32,791 nucleotides of DNA from CAZIZT01 sp964544085 (GCA_964544085.1 CAZIZT010000023.1:1-32791), one strand, 5' to 3'. Positions 23,917 to 32,042 are shown, counted from the first letter of the stretch. The notes: generated by a model not told the origin, from the sequence alone. Translations and numbers: made by a program.

Positions 23917-26115
23917 ATGGGCAGACTCATTATTGTTTCAAACAGGTTGCCCGTGACCGTTTCCAAACAGAGAAAAAACGGTCCACTTACCTACACAAGG
24001 AGCGTGGGTGGTTTATCCACAGGTCTTGCATCGTTTTATAAGGATTATAATTCCCTCTGGGTGGGCTGGCCTGGCATTGCACTGGATCATTTAAGCGACA
24101 AGGATATTGAGAAGATTGAACACCATCTTCATAGGGAGTCGTGTGTACCTGTGTTCCTGACGCAGAGTGAGGTTGATAGTTATTATCATGGTTTTTCAAA
24201 CAACGTGCTATGGCCACTTTTCCACTATTTTCCTTCTTATGTGGTTAATAAGAAGAGTTACTGGAAGGGCTATCAGAAGGTAAATGCGAAATTTGCCGAA
24301 ATTGTGAACTCCATAGCTGAAGACGATGACCTTATATGGGTGCACGATTATCAGCTTCTGCTTTTGCCAGCGATATTGAGATCCAGGAATCCTCAGGCAG
24401 GTATAGGATTTTTCCTGCACATACCCTTTCCATCTTTCGAGATATTCAGAATGCTTCCCTATCGCGAAGAGATCCTGAGGGGTATGATAGGTGCCAATTT
24501 GCTGGGCTTTCACACATACGATTACGTACGCTACTTCCTTGAGAGCGTACGAAGGGTGCTCGGTTTTGACAGTGAAATGGGTTTTATTTACTCCAATCGC
24601 CATGAGGATCATGTGGTTAAAGCGGATATGTTTCCCATAGGCATAGATTACAAGCGTTTTAGTATACCCGATGATGCACTGAAAGACGAGATAGAGGAGA
24701 TACTTTACCGGGTTAAGGGGTGCAGGATTGTCCTCTCCGTTGATAGGCTCGATTACACAAAGGGGATATTGAACAAACTCTCCGCCTTTGACAGGTTCCT
24801 TGAGAGAAATCCCGGCTACTGGGGTAAGGTGGTTTTGATTCTGCTGGTTGTACCATCAAGGACCAATGTTGAGCATTACAAATCCTTAAAAAAAGAAATA
24901 GATGAGGTGGTAGGCAATATCAACGGCAAAAGAGCAACATTCGACTGGTTGCCCGTGCATTACCTCTACCGTTCGGTTCCTTTCAAACGGCTGCTTGCTC
25001 TTTACAGGGTTTCAGATATTGCTTTAATAACACCTGTAAGAGATGGCATGAACCTTGTTGCCAAAGAGTTTCTTGCGTCCAAACCGGATCTTGGAGGCGT
25101 ATTGATCCTGAGCGAGATGGCAGGAGCAGCTGAGGAGCTTGGGGAGTCTCTACTTGTCAACCCTAACGATACGGCTGAAATAGCTTCTGCCATTGAAAAG
25201 GCGCTGAAAATGCCTTATGTGGAGAAGCAGAGGCGCAACAAGATCATGATTGAGAGGATAAAACGTTACAATATCGTTAGATGGGCAAAGGATTTTATCG
25301 GATCATTGATGGATATTGTCAATATGCAGAAGAAGCTCTTTGTCAGAATTGTAAACGAAGCTGTAAAAGAGCAGATGCTCTCTGCGTTTAAGAGGGCTAC
25401 AAAGAGGCTATTTCTGCTTGATTACGATGGTACACTCATCGATTTTGTGGAGAAGCCCGATCAGGCTAAACCTGATGATGAGCTAAAGGAGCTGCTCAGA
25501 CGTCTCAATTCATGCGATGGTTGTAGCGTTGTAATTGTGAGCGGCAGGGATAAGGCTACACTTGAAGACTGGTTCAGCGATCTGGACGTTGCCCTTGTTG
25601 CTGAACACGGTGTCTGGGTAAAGAAACCCGGGGAGCAGTGGAAGCAGACCGAACTCATGGAGACAGCAACATGGAAGGAGGAGATTAGACCGATTCTTGA
25701 GGTTTATGTTGATAGAACCCCTGGCTCTTTTATTGAGGAGAAAGAATTTTCGCTCGTATGGCATTACAGAAAGGTGGATAGTCAGCTTGCCGAGATAAGG
25801 GCAGTGGAGTTAAAGGAAACATTGTTGAGCTACGCATCGTCATTCAAACTGGAGGTAATGGATGGAAACAGGGTTTTGGAGATAAAGGATATCAATGTCA
25901 ATAAGGGTAAAGCGGTGATGGAATGGCTTAAGGATGTTAAAGAGGGTGATTTCATATTTGCAGCTGGTGATGATTTTACGGACGAAAATATCTTTAATGT
26001 GCTTCCAGAGTATGCTTATTCTGTGAAGGTGGGTCTGGGCCACTCCAGAGCCCGTTACAACGTGCTAACCGTTAAGGAACTAAGGAATTTGTTGAAGATG
26101 TTTGTTGGAGGTTAA
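23917..26115 (+). CDS. Bifunctional trehalose-6-phosphate synthase / phosphatase (OtsA-OtsB fusion)
   Basis: One chain makes trehalose from UDP-glucose (or another NDP-glucose) and glucose-6-phosphate. Residues 1-465 are a GT20 OtsA domain: LIIVSNRLPVTV, GGLSTGL, WVHDYQLLLLP, FFLHIPFPSFEIFR, SVDRLDYTKGI, VPSRTNVEHY and LITPVRDGMNLVAKEF. Residues about 495-732 are a HAD-type OtsB phosphatase: LFLLDYDGTLIDF with Asp502 and Asp504, VIVSGRD, AEHGVW and FAAGDDFTDENIF. Both active sites look intact. A strong AAGGAAGGA ribosome site precedes the ATG. It is followed 2 bp later by the DUF5752-like gene and then a TreT-like gene. Confidence 0.94.
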   Translation: MGRLIIVSNRLPVTVSKQRKNGPLTYTRSVGGLSTGLASFYKDYNSLWVGWPGIALDHLSDKDIEKIEHHLHRESCVPVFLTQSEVDSYYHGFSNNVLWPLFHYFPSYVVNKKSYWKGYQKVNAKFAEIVNSIAEDDDLIWVHDYQLLLLPAILRSRNPQAGIGFFLHIPFPSFEIFRMLPYREEILRGMIGANLLGFHTYDYVRYFLESVRRVLGFDSEMGFIYSNRHEDHVVKADMFPIGIDYKRFSIPDDALKDEIEEILYRVKGCRIVLSVDRLDYTKGILNKLSAFDRFLERNPGYWGKVVLILLVVPSRTNVEHYKSLKKEIDEVVGNINGKRATFDWLPVHYLYRSVPFKRLLALYRVSDIALITPVRDGMNLVAKEFLASKPDLGGVLILSEMAGAAEELGESLLVNPNDTAEIASAIEKALKMPYVEKQRRNKIMIERIKRYNIVRWAKDFIGSLMDIVNMQKKLFVRIVNEAVKEQMLSAFKRATKRLFLLDYDGTLIDFVEKPDQAKPDDELKELLRRLNSCDGCSVVIVSGRDKATLEDWFSDLDVALVAEHGVWVKKPGEQWKQTELMETATWKEEIRPILEVYVDRTPGSFIEEKEFSLVWHYRKVDSQLAEIRAVELKETLLSYASSFKLEVMDGNRVLEIKDINVNKGKAVMEWLKDVKEGDFIFAAGDDFTDENIFNVLPEYAYSVKVGLGHSRARYNVLTVKELRNLLKMFVGG

Positions 26116-26117
26116 AG

Positions 26118-26789
26118 GTGGATGGTGATCTGTTCGTGATAAAGGACTGCACGTTATTGCCTATAGCCACGGGCATAAGCGTTCAAACGTTAAGCGGGCT
26201 CAGGAAAGAGCTTGCCGATATAGATGCGGATAGCATATACTACCACTTCTGGGGCTATCTGTTAAGCCCGCGGTTTGTGGAACCGGAATTTATGAACGAC
26301 TTTGCCTACTGGGCATTTCATGCTCTTCATGATAAGGTGCTCGCAGAGCGTTTGTCCGTCATAGATCCAGCAAGGTTCGCCGATATGGAGGGCGTAAGGC
26401 AGAAACTACTGGATGTTATTGATGAGCGACTGGACGAGTTGGATGTACCGCCTGTTGCATCGTCTGAGAATAAGTTTTACTTTGTAAAATCGCAGATGGT
26501 TGTATTTGATACGCACAGGGTTATCCATAAGCCAGAGCAGCTCAAGGATGAGATAAACAGATTTTCAAACGGGAGTATCTTTTATCACTTTGTTGATGCA
26601 AGAAGAAGACAAGGCAGAGGCGTTGATGATTTCCGGACATGGCTTTTGAAGTGGGGGACGAAGTACCGCGATCTATGCACAATGATAGAGAGAATAGATC
26701 CACATTTCATGACACTGCCGGAGTTGAGGGAAAGGCTGTCAAAACTGTTTAACGAATACTTTTCGGGCGGAGAAGGAAAAGATGGTTGA
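26118..26789 (+). CDS. DUF5752-like protein, two tandem repeats, in a trehalose operon
   Basis: The function is unknown. The sequence reads as DUF5752 by recall (for example DCTLLPIATGISV, SIYYHFWGYLLSP and NDFAYW). I see two homologous halves. Residues 5-107 have SIYYHF at 39-44, DFAYW at 61-65 and IDP at 82-84; residues 119-215 have SIFYHF at 153-158, DFRTW at 171-175 and IDP at 193-195. The second half also keeps the spacing to the closing LRERLSKLFNEY helix. No signal peptide or membrane segment is visible, so it is cytosolic. Start is GTG at 26118 with GGAGG six bases before it. It lies 2 bp after the OtsA-OtsB fusion and overlaps the TreT-like gene by 8 bp, which points to a role tied to trehalose metabolism, possibly regulatory or structural. 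Confidence 0.85.
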   Translation: MDGDLFVIKDCTLLPIATGISVQTLSGLRKELADIDADSIYYHFWGYLLSPRFVEPEFMNDFAYWAFHALHDKVLAERLSVIDPARFADMEGVRQKLLDVIDERLDELDVPPVASSENKFYFVKSQMVVFDTHRVIHKPEQLKDEINRFSNGSIFYHFVDARRRQGRGVDDFRTWLLKWGTKYRDLCTMIERIDPHFMTLPELRERLSKLFNEYFSGGEGKDG

Positions 26790-28017
26790 ACTTGAATCCT
26801 ATAGGGAAATTGTTGGTTCTGACGTCATATCCTACCTGCATCAGCTCGCAGCGCTACTTGAGGGTAAAAAGGTGGTCCATGTTAACTCAACGAGGCTGGG
26901 TGGTGGGGTTGCTGAGATTTTGCACAGACTTGTGCCGCTGATGCAGCAGTTGGGTATAGATGCAAGATGGTATGTGATAGAGGGCAGCGAGGATTTCTTC
27001 AAGTGCACAAAGAGCATGCATAATGCGCTTCAGGGCAGCGATATTCAGATTCCGCAGGAGCTGCTGGGTGTATATGAGAATACAAACGCCAGCAATGCAA
27101 ACAAATTTAAGGATGAACTTGAGAGTGCTGATATTGTCTTCATTCATGATCCTCAGCCTGCAGCTATTATTAAGTTCATACCCAAGAGACGTGGCAAGTG
27201 GGTATGGAGGTGTCATATCGATATTAGCAAACCTTCGAGAAGTCTCTGGAGGTATCTAAGGGAATTTGTTATTAACTACGATGCAAGCATATTCTCTATG
27301 ATTAGCTTTGCACAGCAGTTGCCACATCCCCTCTTTATTATACCACCCAGCATAGATCCTTTGAGTGATAAAAATAGAGAGCTCTCAACAGATCAGATTG
27401 AGAAGACATACGATGATCTTGGTATAGATATAGATGCACCAATAATGCTGCAGGTTTCACGTTTTGACAGGTTTAAGGATCCCCTGGGTGTCATCCATGC
27501 TTATAAGCTTCTAAAGCCATCCATACCACATCTGCAGCTGGTGCTTGCAGGCGGTATGGCTACTGATGATCCTGAAGGTGAGATTGTGTATAACGAGGTA
27601 AAAAGGGCCGTTGGTGATGATAAAGACATCCACATATTGATGCTCCCACCGGATGCCAATTTGACCATTAATGCACTTCAGCGCGGTGCGGATGTTGTGC
27701 TTCAAAAATCCTTGAAGGAAGGCTTTGGTCTAACAGTAACAGAGGCAATGTGGAAGGGCAAACCCGTCGTTGGTGGGAATGTAGGGGGGATCCGTTTGCA
27801 AATAATCAATCATCACACGGGATTCCTTGTTGATACACCTGAGGGTGCGGCTCTGAGAGTTAGGTATCTTCTCTATCACGATGCTAAAAGGAAAGAAATG
27901 GGTGAGAAAGCGCACGAGTTTGTCAGGAGAAATTTTCTAATTACGAGGCATCTGAGGGATTACCTTACGTTGATGATAAGTTTGATTTACGCAGACGGAA
28001 GCAGAATAGAACTATAA
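26782..28017 (+). CDS. treT: TreT-like trehalose glycosyltransferring synthase (GT4)
   Basis: TreT makes trehalose in one step from an NDP-glucose and glucose, and can run in reverse. The N-terminal block VVHVNSTRLGGGVAEILHRL, then WRCHIDISKPSRSLWRYL, IPPSIDPLSDKNREL and QVSRFDRFKDPLGVI are as in archaeal and thermophile TreT. The GT-B C-terminal donor site reads LQKSLKEGFGLTVTEAMWKGKPVVG, interrupted here only by the length limit into LQKSLKEGFGLTVTEAMWKG and KPVVG. A length of 411 residues matches the family. The start overlaps the DUF5752-like gene (ATGGTTGA), indicating coupling. A second independent route to the same sugar beside OtsA-OtsB is the odd feature here. Confidence 0.88.
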   Translation: MVELESYREIVGSDVISYLHQLAALLEGKKVVHVNSTRLGGGVAEILHRLVPLMQQLGIDARWYVIEGSEDFFKCTKSMHNALQGSDIQIPQELLGVYENTNASNANKFKDELESADIVFIHDPQPAAIIKFIPKRRGKWVWRCHIDISKPSRSLWRYLREFVINYDASIFSMISFAQQLPHPLFIIPPSIDPLSDKNRELSTDQIEKTYDDLGIDIDAPIMLQVSRFDRFKDPLGVIHAYKLLKPSIPHLQLVLAGGMATDDPEGEIVYNEVKRAVGDDKDIHILMLPPDANLTINALQRGADVVLQKSLKEGFGLTVTEAMWKGKPVVGGNVGGIRLQIINHHTGFLVDTPEGAALRVRYLLYHDAKRKEMGEKAHEFVRRNFLITRHLRDYLTLMISLIYADGSRIEL

Positions 28018-28039
28018 AAAGTTTTTCAGGAGGATAAAG

Positions 28040-28255
28040 ATGCCATTTGGCAGTGGTATGGGAAGAGGATCTGGAAGAGGCAAAGGTATGGGCAGAGGCG
28101 GGGGCGGATACGGCCCTGCTGGTTACTGTATCTGTTTAAAGTGTGGCACGCGTGTTGAACATCAGCGTGGTGTGCCCTGTACTGAGATGAAATGCCCAAA
28201 TTGTGGCCATACTATGGCTCGAGAGGAGATGTGGCGCGATCGTAGCGGTAAGTAG
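28040..28255 (+). CDS. Small Gly/Arg-rich zinc-ribbon protein
   Basis: This is a 71-residue protein I cannot assign. Residues 4-28 are Gly- and Arg-rich (GRGSGRGKGMGRG). Residues 30-56 are a cysteine-rich, rubredoxin- or zinc-ribbon-like module with C30, C32, C35 and then C47, C52, C55 (CICLKCGTR and CTEMKCPNCGHTM). A metal site, probably zinc, is likely. AGGAGG eight bases before the ATG shows it is a real gene. It follows treT by 22 bp and may be co-transcribed; its end meets the convergent cardiolipin synthase gene 9 bp away. Gly-Arg-rich leaders with cysteine clusters are common in small proteins of anaerobes, whose roles are unknown. Confidence 0.8.
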   Translation: MPFGSGMGRGSGRGKGMGRGGGGYGPAGYCICLKCGTRVEHQRGVPCTEMKCPNCGHTMAREEMWRDRSGK

Positions 28256-28264
28256 CCTTTTGGA

Positions 28265-29647
28265 TTAGATTTGCGGTGCGAATATGCGCATGAAGTTCTC
28301 TGCTGCTTGTCTGTACCTGCTTGCCGGAGGCATGCTCTGCGTTGAATTTGCTAACAGCTTGAGCATCCATGCCTCCACCGCTTTTATTGTCTCCTTCGAA
28401 TAGGCAAAGCTTGCAATCTCGTAGTTCAAAAATAGGCTGCGGTTGTCGAAATTTGGGCTTCCGACCATCACACTTGAATCATCGAATAGGATAGCCTTTG
28501 CATGGAGCATTTTGCTGGAATACAACGCTACATGGACGCCGTTCTCCTCAAGTTCTCTCATGTAGCTGCTTCTTGTTAGATCTGCTATAATGTGATCTGA
28601 TTCGAGTGGAGTTATCAGCTTAACGTCAACAGATCGCCTTTTGGCGATTAAAAGCGCACGCATCAGACTGCTGTCAGGTGCAAAATAGGGTGTTACAATC
28701 CAGATGCGTTTCTGGGCTGCGTATATAGCCACCATCAGCGCCTCAAAGAGTGCATCACCATCGAGATCGGGCCCTGATGGTACCACCTGAAGGATCTGTG
28801 TGCCAACTCTTCTCTCAATGTTGCTTGATATGTCGAGCTTCTTACCGGATGCGAACTCCCAGTCTGAGGCAAAGACCTCAAGGTAGTGTAGAACGGACGC
28901 ACCGCGGAGCTTGAAAAGGAGATCTTCCTGAAGGTAAGGCGAAGGTTTTGGACTGATGTATTCCTTCGATAGATTCATTCCCCCTGATAGCACGGTTTCT
29001 TTGTCGAAGATGTAGATCTTTCGATGGTTGCGTAGGTTTATGTAGCTGTTGGGTGGAATGGTGAATATGGGCGAAAAGAAGCTTATATCTATGCCACTTG
29101 CTCTTAGCTTTTTAAGCCTTCTTTTTGATAGGTAGAGTTTGTACGAACCCACAGAATCGAGTAAAAGCTTCACATCTACGCCGCTTTTTGCTTTCTGTAC
29201 AAGCAACTTAAAAAGCTTCTTTGTTGCCTGATCATACTCCATTATATAGGTGCCTATGTAGATGCTTTGTGTGGCTTTTTCTATGTGTTCCATGATAACC
29301 TGGTATGCACTGACACCATCTGTAAAGAGTTCGAAACTGTTATGACAGGTTGGCGGTGGTATTCCGTTTCCCTTTAGTATGCTGGCAACAGCAGGTTCAG
29401 ATTCGCATTCGTAACTTGTATCGTCGTCCATAATAATGAACGATTTTTTGCGCTCTCTGAGCTTTCTTGAGCCGAAAATAAGGTAGAGTGGAATGGCTAC
29501 GTACGGTAGAAAGATAATGGACAGAAGCCACGCTACGATGCTTGATGGACTCCTTCTTTGATAGAGCATGTGAATCAGTACAAGTACTATCGCCAGTCCA
29601 ACGACTATTGTGTAGAGATAATATGATACAACATGCAGGCGATCCAT
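28265..29647 (-). CDS. cls: Cardiolipin synthase (phospholipase D family)
   Basis: This inner-membrane enzyme condenses two phosphatidylglycerols into cardiolipin. Two N-terminal transmembrane helices (about 9-30 and 37-60) match the PLDc_N region. Two PLD catalytic motifs are visible: NHRKIYIFDKETVLSGGMNL and LHAKAILFDDSSVMVGSPNF followed by DNRS. A length of 460 residues is in the normal 450-510 range. There is no Shine-Dalgarno before the ATG at 29647 and a -10 box ends six bases upstream, so the transcript may be leaderless. A second identity, another PLD-type phospholipid synthase, cannot be fully excluded. Confidence 0.92.
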   Translation of the reverse strand: MDRLHVVSYYLYTIVVGLAIVLVLIHMLYQRRSPSSIVAWLLSIIFLPYVAIPLYLIFGSRKLRERKKSFIIMDDDTSYECESEPAVASILKGNGIPPPTCHNSFELFTDGVSAYQVIMEHIEKATQSIYIGTYIMEYDQATKKLFKLLVQKAKSGVDVKLLLDSVGSYKLYLSKRRLKKLRASGIDISFFSPIFTIPPNSYINLRNHRKIYIFDKETVLSGGMNLSKEYISPKPSPYLQEDLLFKLRGASVLHYLEVFASDWEFASGKKLDISSNIERRVGTQILQVVPSGPDLDGDALFEALMVAIYAAQKRIWIVTPYFAPDSSLMRALLIAKRRSVDVKLITPLESDHIIADLTRSSYMRELEENGVHVALYSSKMLHAKAILFDDSSVMVGSPNFDNRSLFLNYEIASFAYSKETIKAVEAWMLKLLANSTQSMPPASRYRQAAENFMRIFAPQI

Positions 29648-29653
29648 GGCACA

Positions 29654-29682
29654 AAGATAATTGATTTACAGCTAAAAATCAA
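29654..29682 (-). promoter_or_regulatory. Promoter of cls, positioned for a leaderless transcript
   Basis: Minus-strand TTGATT (29677-29682) and TATCTT (29654-29659) have 17-bp spacing. Six bases separate the -10 from the A of the ATG, so transcription would begin at the start codon. Confidence 0.5.
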
Positions 29683-29706
29683 CAGAGTAGTTAGTAAAGA
29701 AACAGC

Positions 29707-29735
29707 TTTCTAATGTAATACGGGATAGGTATAAT
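29707..29735 (+). promoter_or_regulatory. Promoter of the cupin gene
   Basis: Consensus TATAAT (29730-29735) has a weak TTTCTA (29707-29712) 17 bp upstream. The leader of about 20 nt contains AAAAAGGAGG, a strong ribosome site. Confidence 0.5.
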
Positions 29736-29760
29736 AAAAGCATTTAAAAAGGAGGTTTTT

Positions 29761-30120
29761 ATGTTTGTTAGATGTCTTAACGAGATAGCTGAGTTGGTTC
29801 AACAATGGGAAGGCGCAAAGGGTGTTACAAAGCGAATACTTGTAGGACCAAAAGAGGGGTGGGATTCCCACGTTATGAGACTTTTCAGAGTAAAAAAGGG
29901 TGGTTACACGCCGAGACATTCGCATCCATGGCCACACATCAATTTCGTTGTAGATGGAACCGGTGTGCTCTATCTGGATGGCAAGGAGTACAGGCTGGAG
30001 AAAAACTGTGTAGCTTACGTGCCTGCCAATGCTGAGCATCAATATAGAAATACGGGCGATGATGATTTTGTGATTATCTGTATTGTGCCAAAGGAGGGTG
30101 AAAGCGGCTATCAACAATAG
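29761..30120 (+). CDS. Small cupin-domain protein
   Basis: This is a 119-residue single-domain cupin. The first motif GGYTPRHSHPWPHINFVVDG has metal-ligand histidines, and the second is YVPANAEHQYRNTGDDDF with a further His. Such small cupins bind a metal and act as isomerases, dioxygenases or sensors; no specific role can be read here. A strong AAGGAGG ribosome site and its own promoter precede it. The tRNA-Arg promoter begins 3 bp after its stop codon, so it seems to be monocistronic, though readthrough into the tRNA gene is possible. Confidence 0.88.
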   Translation: MFVRCLNEIAELVQQWEGAKGVTKRILVGPKEGWDSHVMRLFRVKKGGYTPRHSHPWPHINFVVDGTGVLYLDGKEYRLEKNCVAYVPANAEHQYRNTGDDDFVIICIVPKEGESGYQQ

Positions 30121-30123
30121 CGC

Positions 30124-30152
30124 TTGACAGGTAAGAGGACGATTGTTATCAT
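30124..30152 (+). promoter_or_regulatory. Promoter of tRNA-Arg
   Basis: Perfect TTGACA (30124-30129) and TATCAT (30147-30152) are separated by 17 bp. The expected start is near 30159, about 10 nt before the mature tRNA. Confidence 0.7.
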
Positions 30153-30167
30153 TTCAACCGCTGGTGT

Positions 30168-30244
30168 GCCCCGGTAGCTCAGTCGGATAGAGCACAGGAT
30201 TCCTAATCCTGGTGTCGCAGGTTCGATTCCTGCTCGGGGCACCA
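30168..30244 (+). tRNA. tRNA-Arg, anticodon CCU
   Basis: A complete 77-nt cloverleaf is visible. The acceptor arm GCCCCGG pairs with TCGGGGC (one G-U), followed by discriminator A and an encoded CCA. The D-loop is AGCTCAGTCGGATAGAGC, the anticodon stem CAGGA/TCCTG encloses TTCCTAA with anticodon CCT, and the T-arm GCAGG-TTCGATT-CCTGC is canonical. It decodes AGG. Confidence 0.97.
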
Positions 30245-30775
30245 TTAAAAGCCTGCGATAACGCCGTTTAGGGTTGACTCTCCCTTCTATCTGGTGAGTA
30301 AAAACAGCCTTTAGCAAGAAACATTCAATTGTTACATTAAAGCGGGTTTTCTTTTGCATTTTTGCATATTGAGATAATTACCATGCGTTCTTCCGGGGTT
30401 TGTATAATTTTGTGCAATTGGGTTTGGTGTTACGACCCACAAAACCTTTAACATATCTGATATAAATTTTCATTGCACCAAGCAGGTTTTTTATGCCCCA
30501 GATTAGAGATAGCATTTTTAGAATCTTTTTTTGGATGTGCAATTGTAAGAATGGAAACTATATTTTTGTAATATTTGTTGCTATTGTAAAAAAACTTATA
30601 ACTTTGTTTTTTGACATTAAGTATATGCTTTGAGTTTCGAGTATTGTGTCTTTTAAAGTCAAGACAGCTTTTGTTGGGTATTAGCCCATAAGTCGCTGTA
30701 GAGCATCTTTTGTTAGACACTACAAAGACGATACTTGCACAGAAAACGTTCAACGAAGCCTTCACTGCCAGAATA
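30245..30775. other. AT-rich segment without a supported gene
   Basis: About 530 bp between the tRNA and bioB show no ORF with a ribosome site or recognisable product. An open stretch at 30448-30765 (minus) translates to a low-complexity Lys/Asn/Ser-rich peptide and is not supported. Short recurring words (such as TGTGCAATTG at 30411 and 30535) occur. No clear tRNA terminator is seen. Decayed mobile-element DNA is the likeliest content. Confidence 0.5.
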
Positions 30776-31735
30776 TCACATCAGCGTCAAACCGAGCCTC
30801 TTTATATCTTCCAGATCAGATGGAATATCAAAACCAGAAACGGTTAAGTAATTGCCTACCATTAAACCGGATGCACCACTTTTTAAGATCTTATACTTCG
30901 TTTCTTTTTTAAAAACGGTATTTCTTCCGCCACAAATCCTTATCTGCTTATCGGGGAGTAAAAATCTGTAAAGAGCTATAATCTTTAACGCCTCATCTTC
31001 GCTTAAAGGTGTCAAATTCTCATAAGGCGTTCCCTTTATGGGGTTTAAAAAATTTAGAGGGATGGAATCAACATTCATCTCTTTTAACGTTAAGGCAAGC
31101 TCAACCCTATGATGCCAGCTCTCACCAATACCAAATATTCCACCAGAGCAGACAAAAAAGCCAAGCTCCACCGCGTTTTTTATACAGGATACATCCTCCT
31201 CATACTCATGTGTGGTGCATACATTCTTGAAATAGCTCCTTGATGTCTCAAGGTTGTGGTGATAGCCAGACAACCCCGCCTCTTTCAACCTGATCAATGT
31301 TTCTCTATCCAGAATACCTACGGATGCATCCGCAAGAAGCCCGCTTTCTCTAATTATTTTTATTCCATCCAGAAGCTTATTGAGGTCCTTTTTGGGCAAA
31401 GATTTTCCGCTTGTAACAATTGAAAATCTTTTTACGCCGTATCGTTTGTACTCCCTTGCCCTTCTTTCTATCTCACTTAAATCCACAAACCCATAAACAG
31501 GGGATTTGGTGTTGTAATGAGCGGATTGAGCACAAAACTTGCAATCCTCAGAGCATTTACCACTTTTGGCGTTTATTATTGAGCAGAACTGGATCTTGTT
31601 TGAGAAAAAGTGCTCTTTTACCTCATTTGCAGCCTCGCAGATCTCTTCAATGTTATCGCGTTTAATAACAAACTCTATCTCTTCATTATCCAGACTCTCT
31701 AACCCCTTAGCCTTTTTAATGATTCTTTCAAGCAT
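30776..31735 (-). CDS. bioB: Biotin synthase
   Basis: BioB is a radical SAM enzyme that inserts sulfur into dethiobiotin. The cluster motif C61-x3-C65-x2-C68 (KCSEDCKFCAQSAHY) is present, with the [2Fe-2S]-region blocks SGLSGYHHNLETSRSYF, CSGGIFGIGESWHHRV and IPLNFLNPIKGTPYEN; RICGGRNTVF follows. I chose the ATG at 31735 since AAAGGAG sits six bases upstream; an in-frame ATG at 31789 would add eighteen residues. No other biotin gene (bioA, bioD, bioF) lies in the window, so it is solitary here. Codon use is more AT-rich than in the cob/rib region. Confidence 0.95.
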   Translation of the reverse strand: MLERIIKKAKGLESLDNEEIEFVIKRDNIEEICEAANEVKEHFFSNKIQFCSIINAKSGKCSEDCKFCAQSAHYNTKSPVYGFVDLSEIERRAREYKRYGVKRFSIVTSGKSLPKKDLNKLLDGIKIIRESGLLADASVGILDRETLIRLKEAGLSGYHHNLETSRSYFKNVCTTHEYEEDVSCIKNAVELGFFVCSGGIFGIGESWHHRVELALTLKEMNVDSIPLNFLNPIKGTPYENLTPLSEDEALKIIALYRFLLPDKQIRICGGRNTVFKKETKYKILKSGASGLMVGNYLTVSGFDIPSDLEDIKRLGLTLM

Positions 31736-32012
31736 AATGGTCTCCTTTGAAGTTTTTATAAATGTAAAACTTTGCTCCACCAGCAGCAATTAGCTTAAGA
31801 TAAAGCTCCTGCTACATCAAGCCTTTTTATTCTTTCTGTTTTTCAGAGAGTAGGGCTCTCGTAATAGGTAAAAGGCTACTCAAAGCAAACAAATACACAA
31901 GTAGAAAGCGTGCAAAACATAAGCAGAAATCAATGGAAATAATAGTAAATAAGTAAATAATAGTATTAGTTATAAGGGCTTATGACATAAAAAGCTGTTG
32001 AATCGAGTCGGG
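31736..32012. other. AT-rich intergenic region between bioB and hicA
   Basis: No gene is visible here. The bioB promoter candidate lies at its left end and the hicA tandem repeats at its right. An imperfect stem (AGCTT/AAGCT core around 31792-31808) is seen. I find no BirA-type biotin operator. Confidence 0.45.
31761..31789 (-). promoter_or_regulatory. Candidate bioB promoter
   Basis: Minus-strand TTGCTG (31784-31789) and TACATT (31761-31766) have 17-bp spacing, giving a leader of about 20 nt that contains the AAAGGAG ribosome site. Confidence 0.4.
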
Positions 32013-32042
32013 AAATCTGATATTTTTAAATCTGATATTTTT
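32013..32042. repeat. 15-bp perfect tandem repeat upstream of hicA
   Basis: AAATCTGATATTTTT occurs at 32013-32027 and 32028-32042, just ahead of the hicA -35 box. It could be an AT-rich upstream (UP-like) element, an extra repressor site, or slippage. Confidence 0.85.

Noticed and set aside
30111..30359. Minus-strand ORF across the tRNA with RAGIEPATPGLGILCSIRLS-like text
   Set aside because: This is the well-known spurious translation of the antisense strand of a tRNA gene; no ribosome site is present and the tRNA explains the sequence.
30448..30765. 105-codon minus-strand ORF between the tRNA and bioB
   Set aside because: Unrecognisable Lys/Asn-rich product, no Shine-Dalgarno, AT-rich surroundings.
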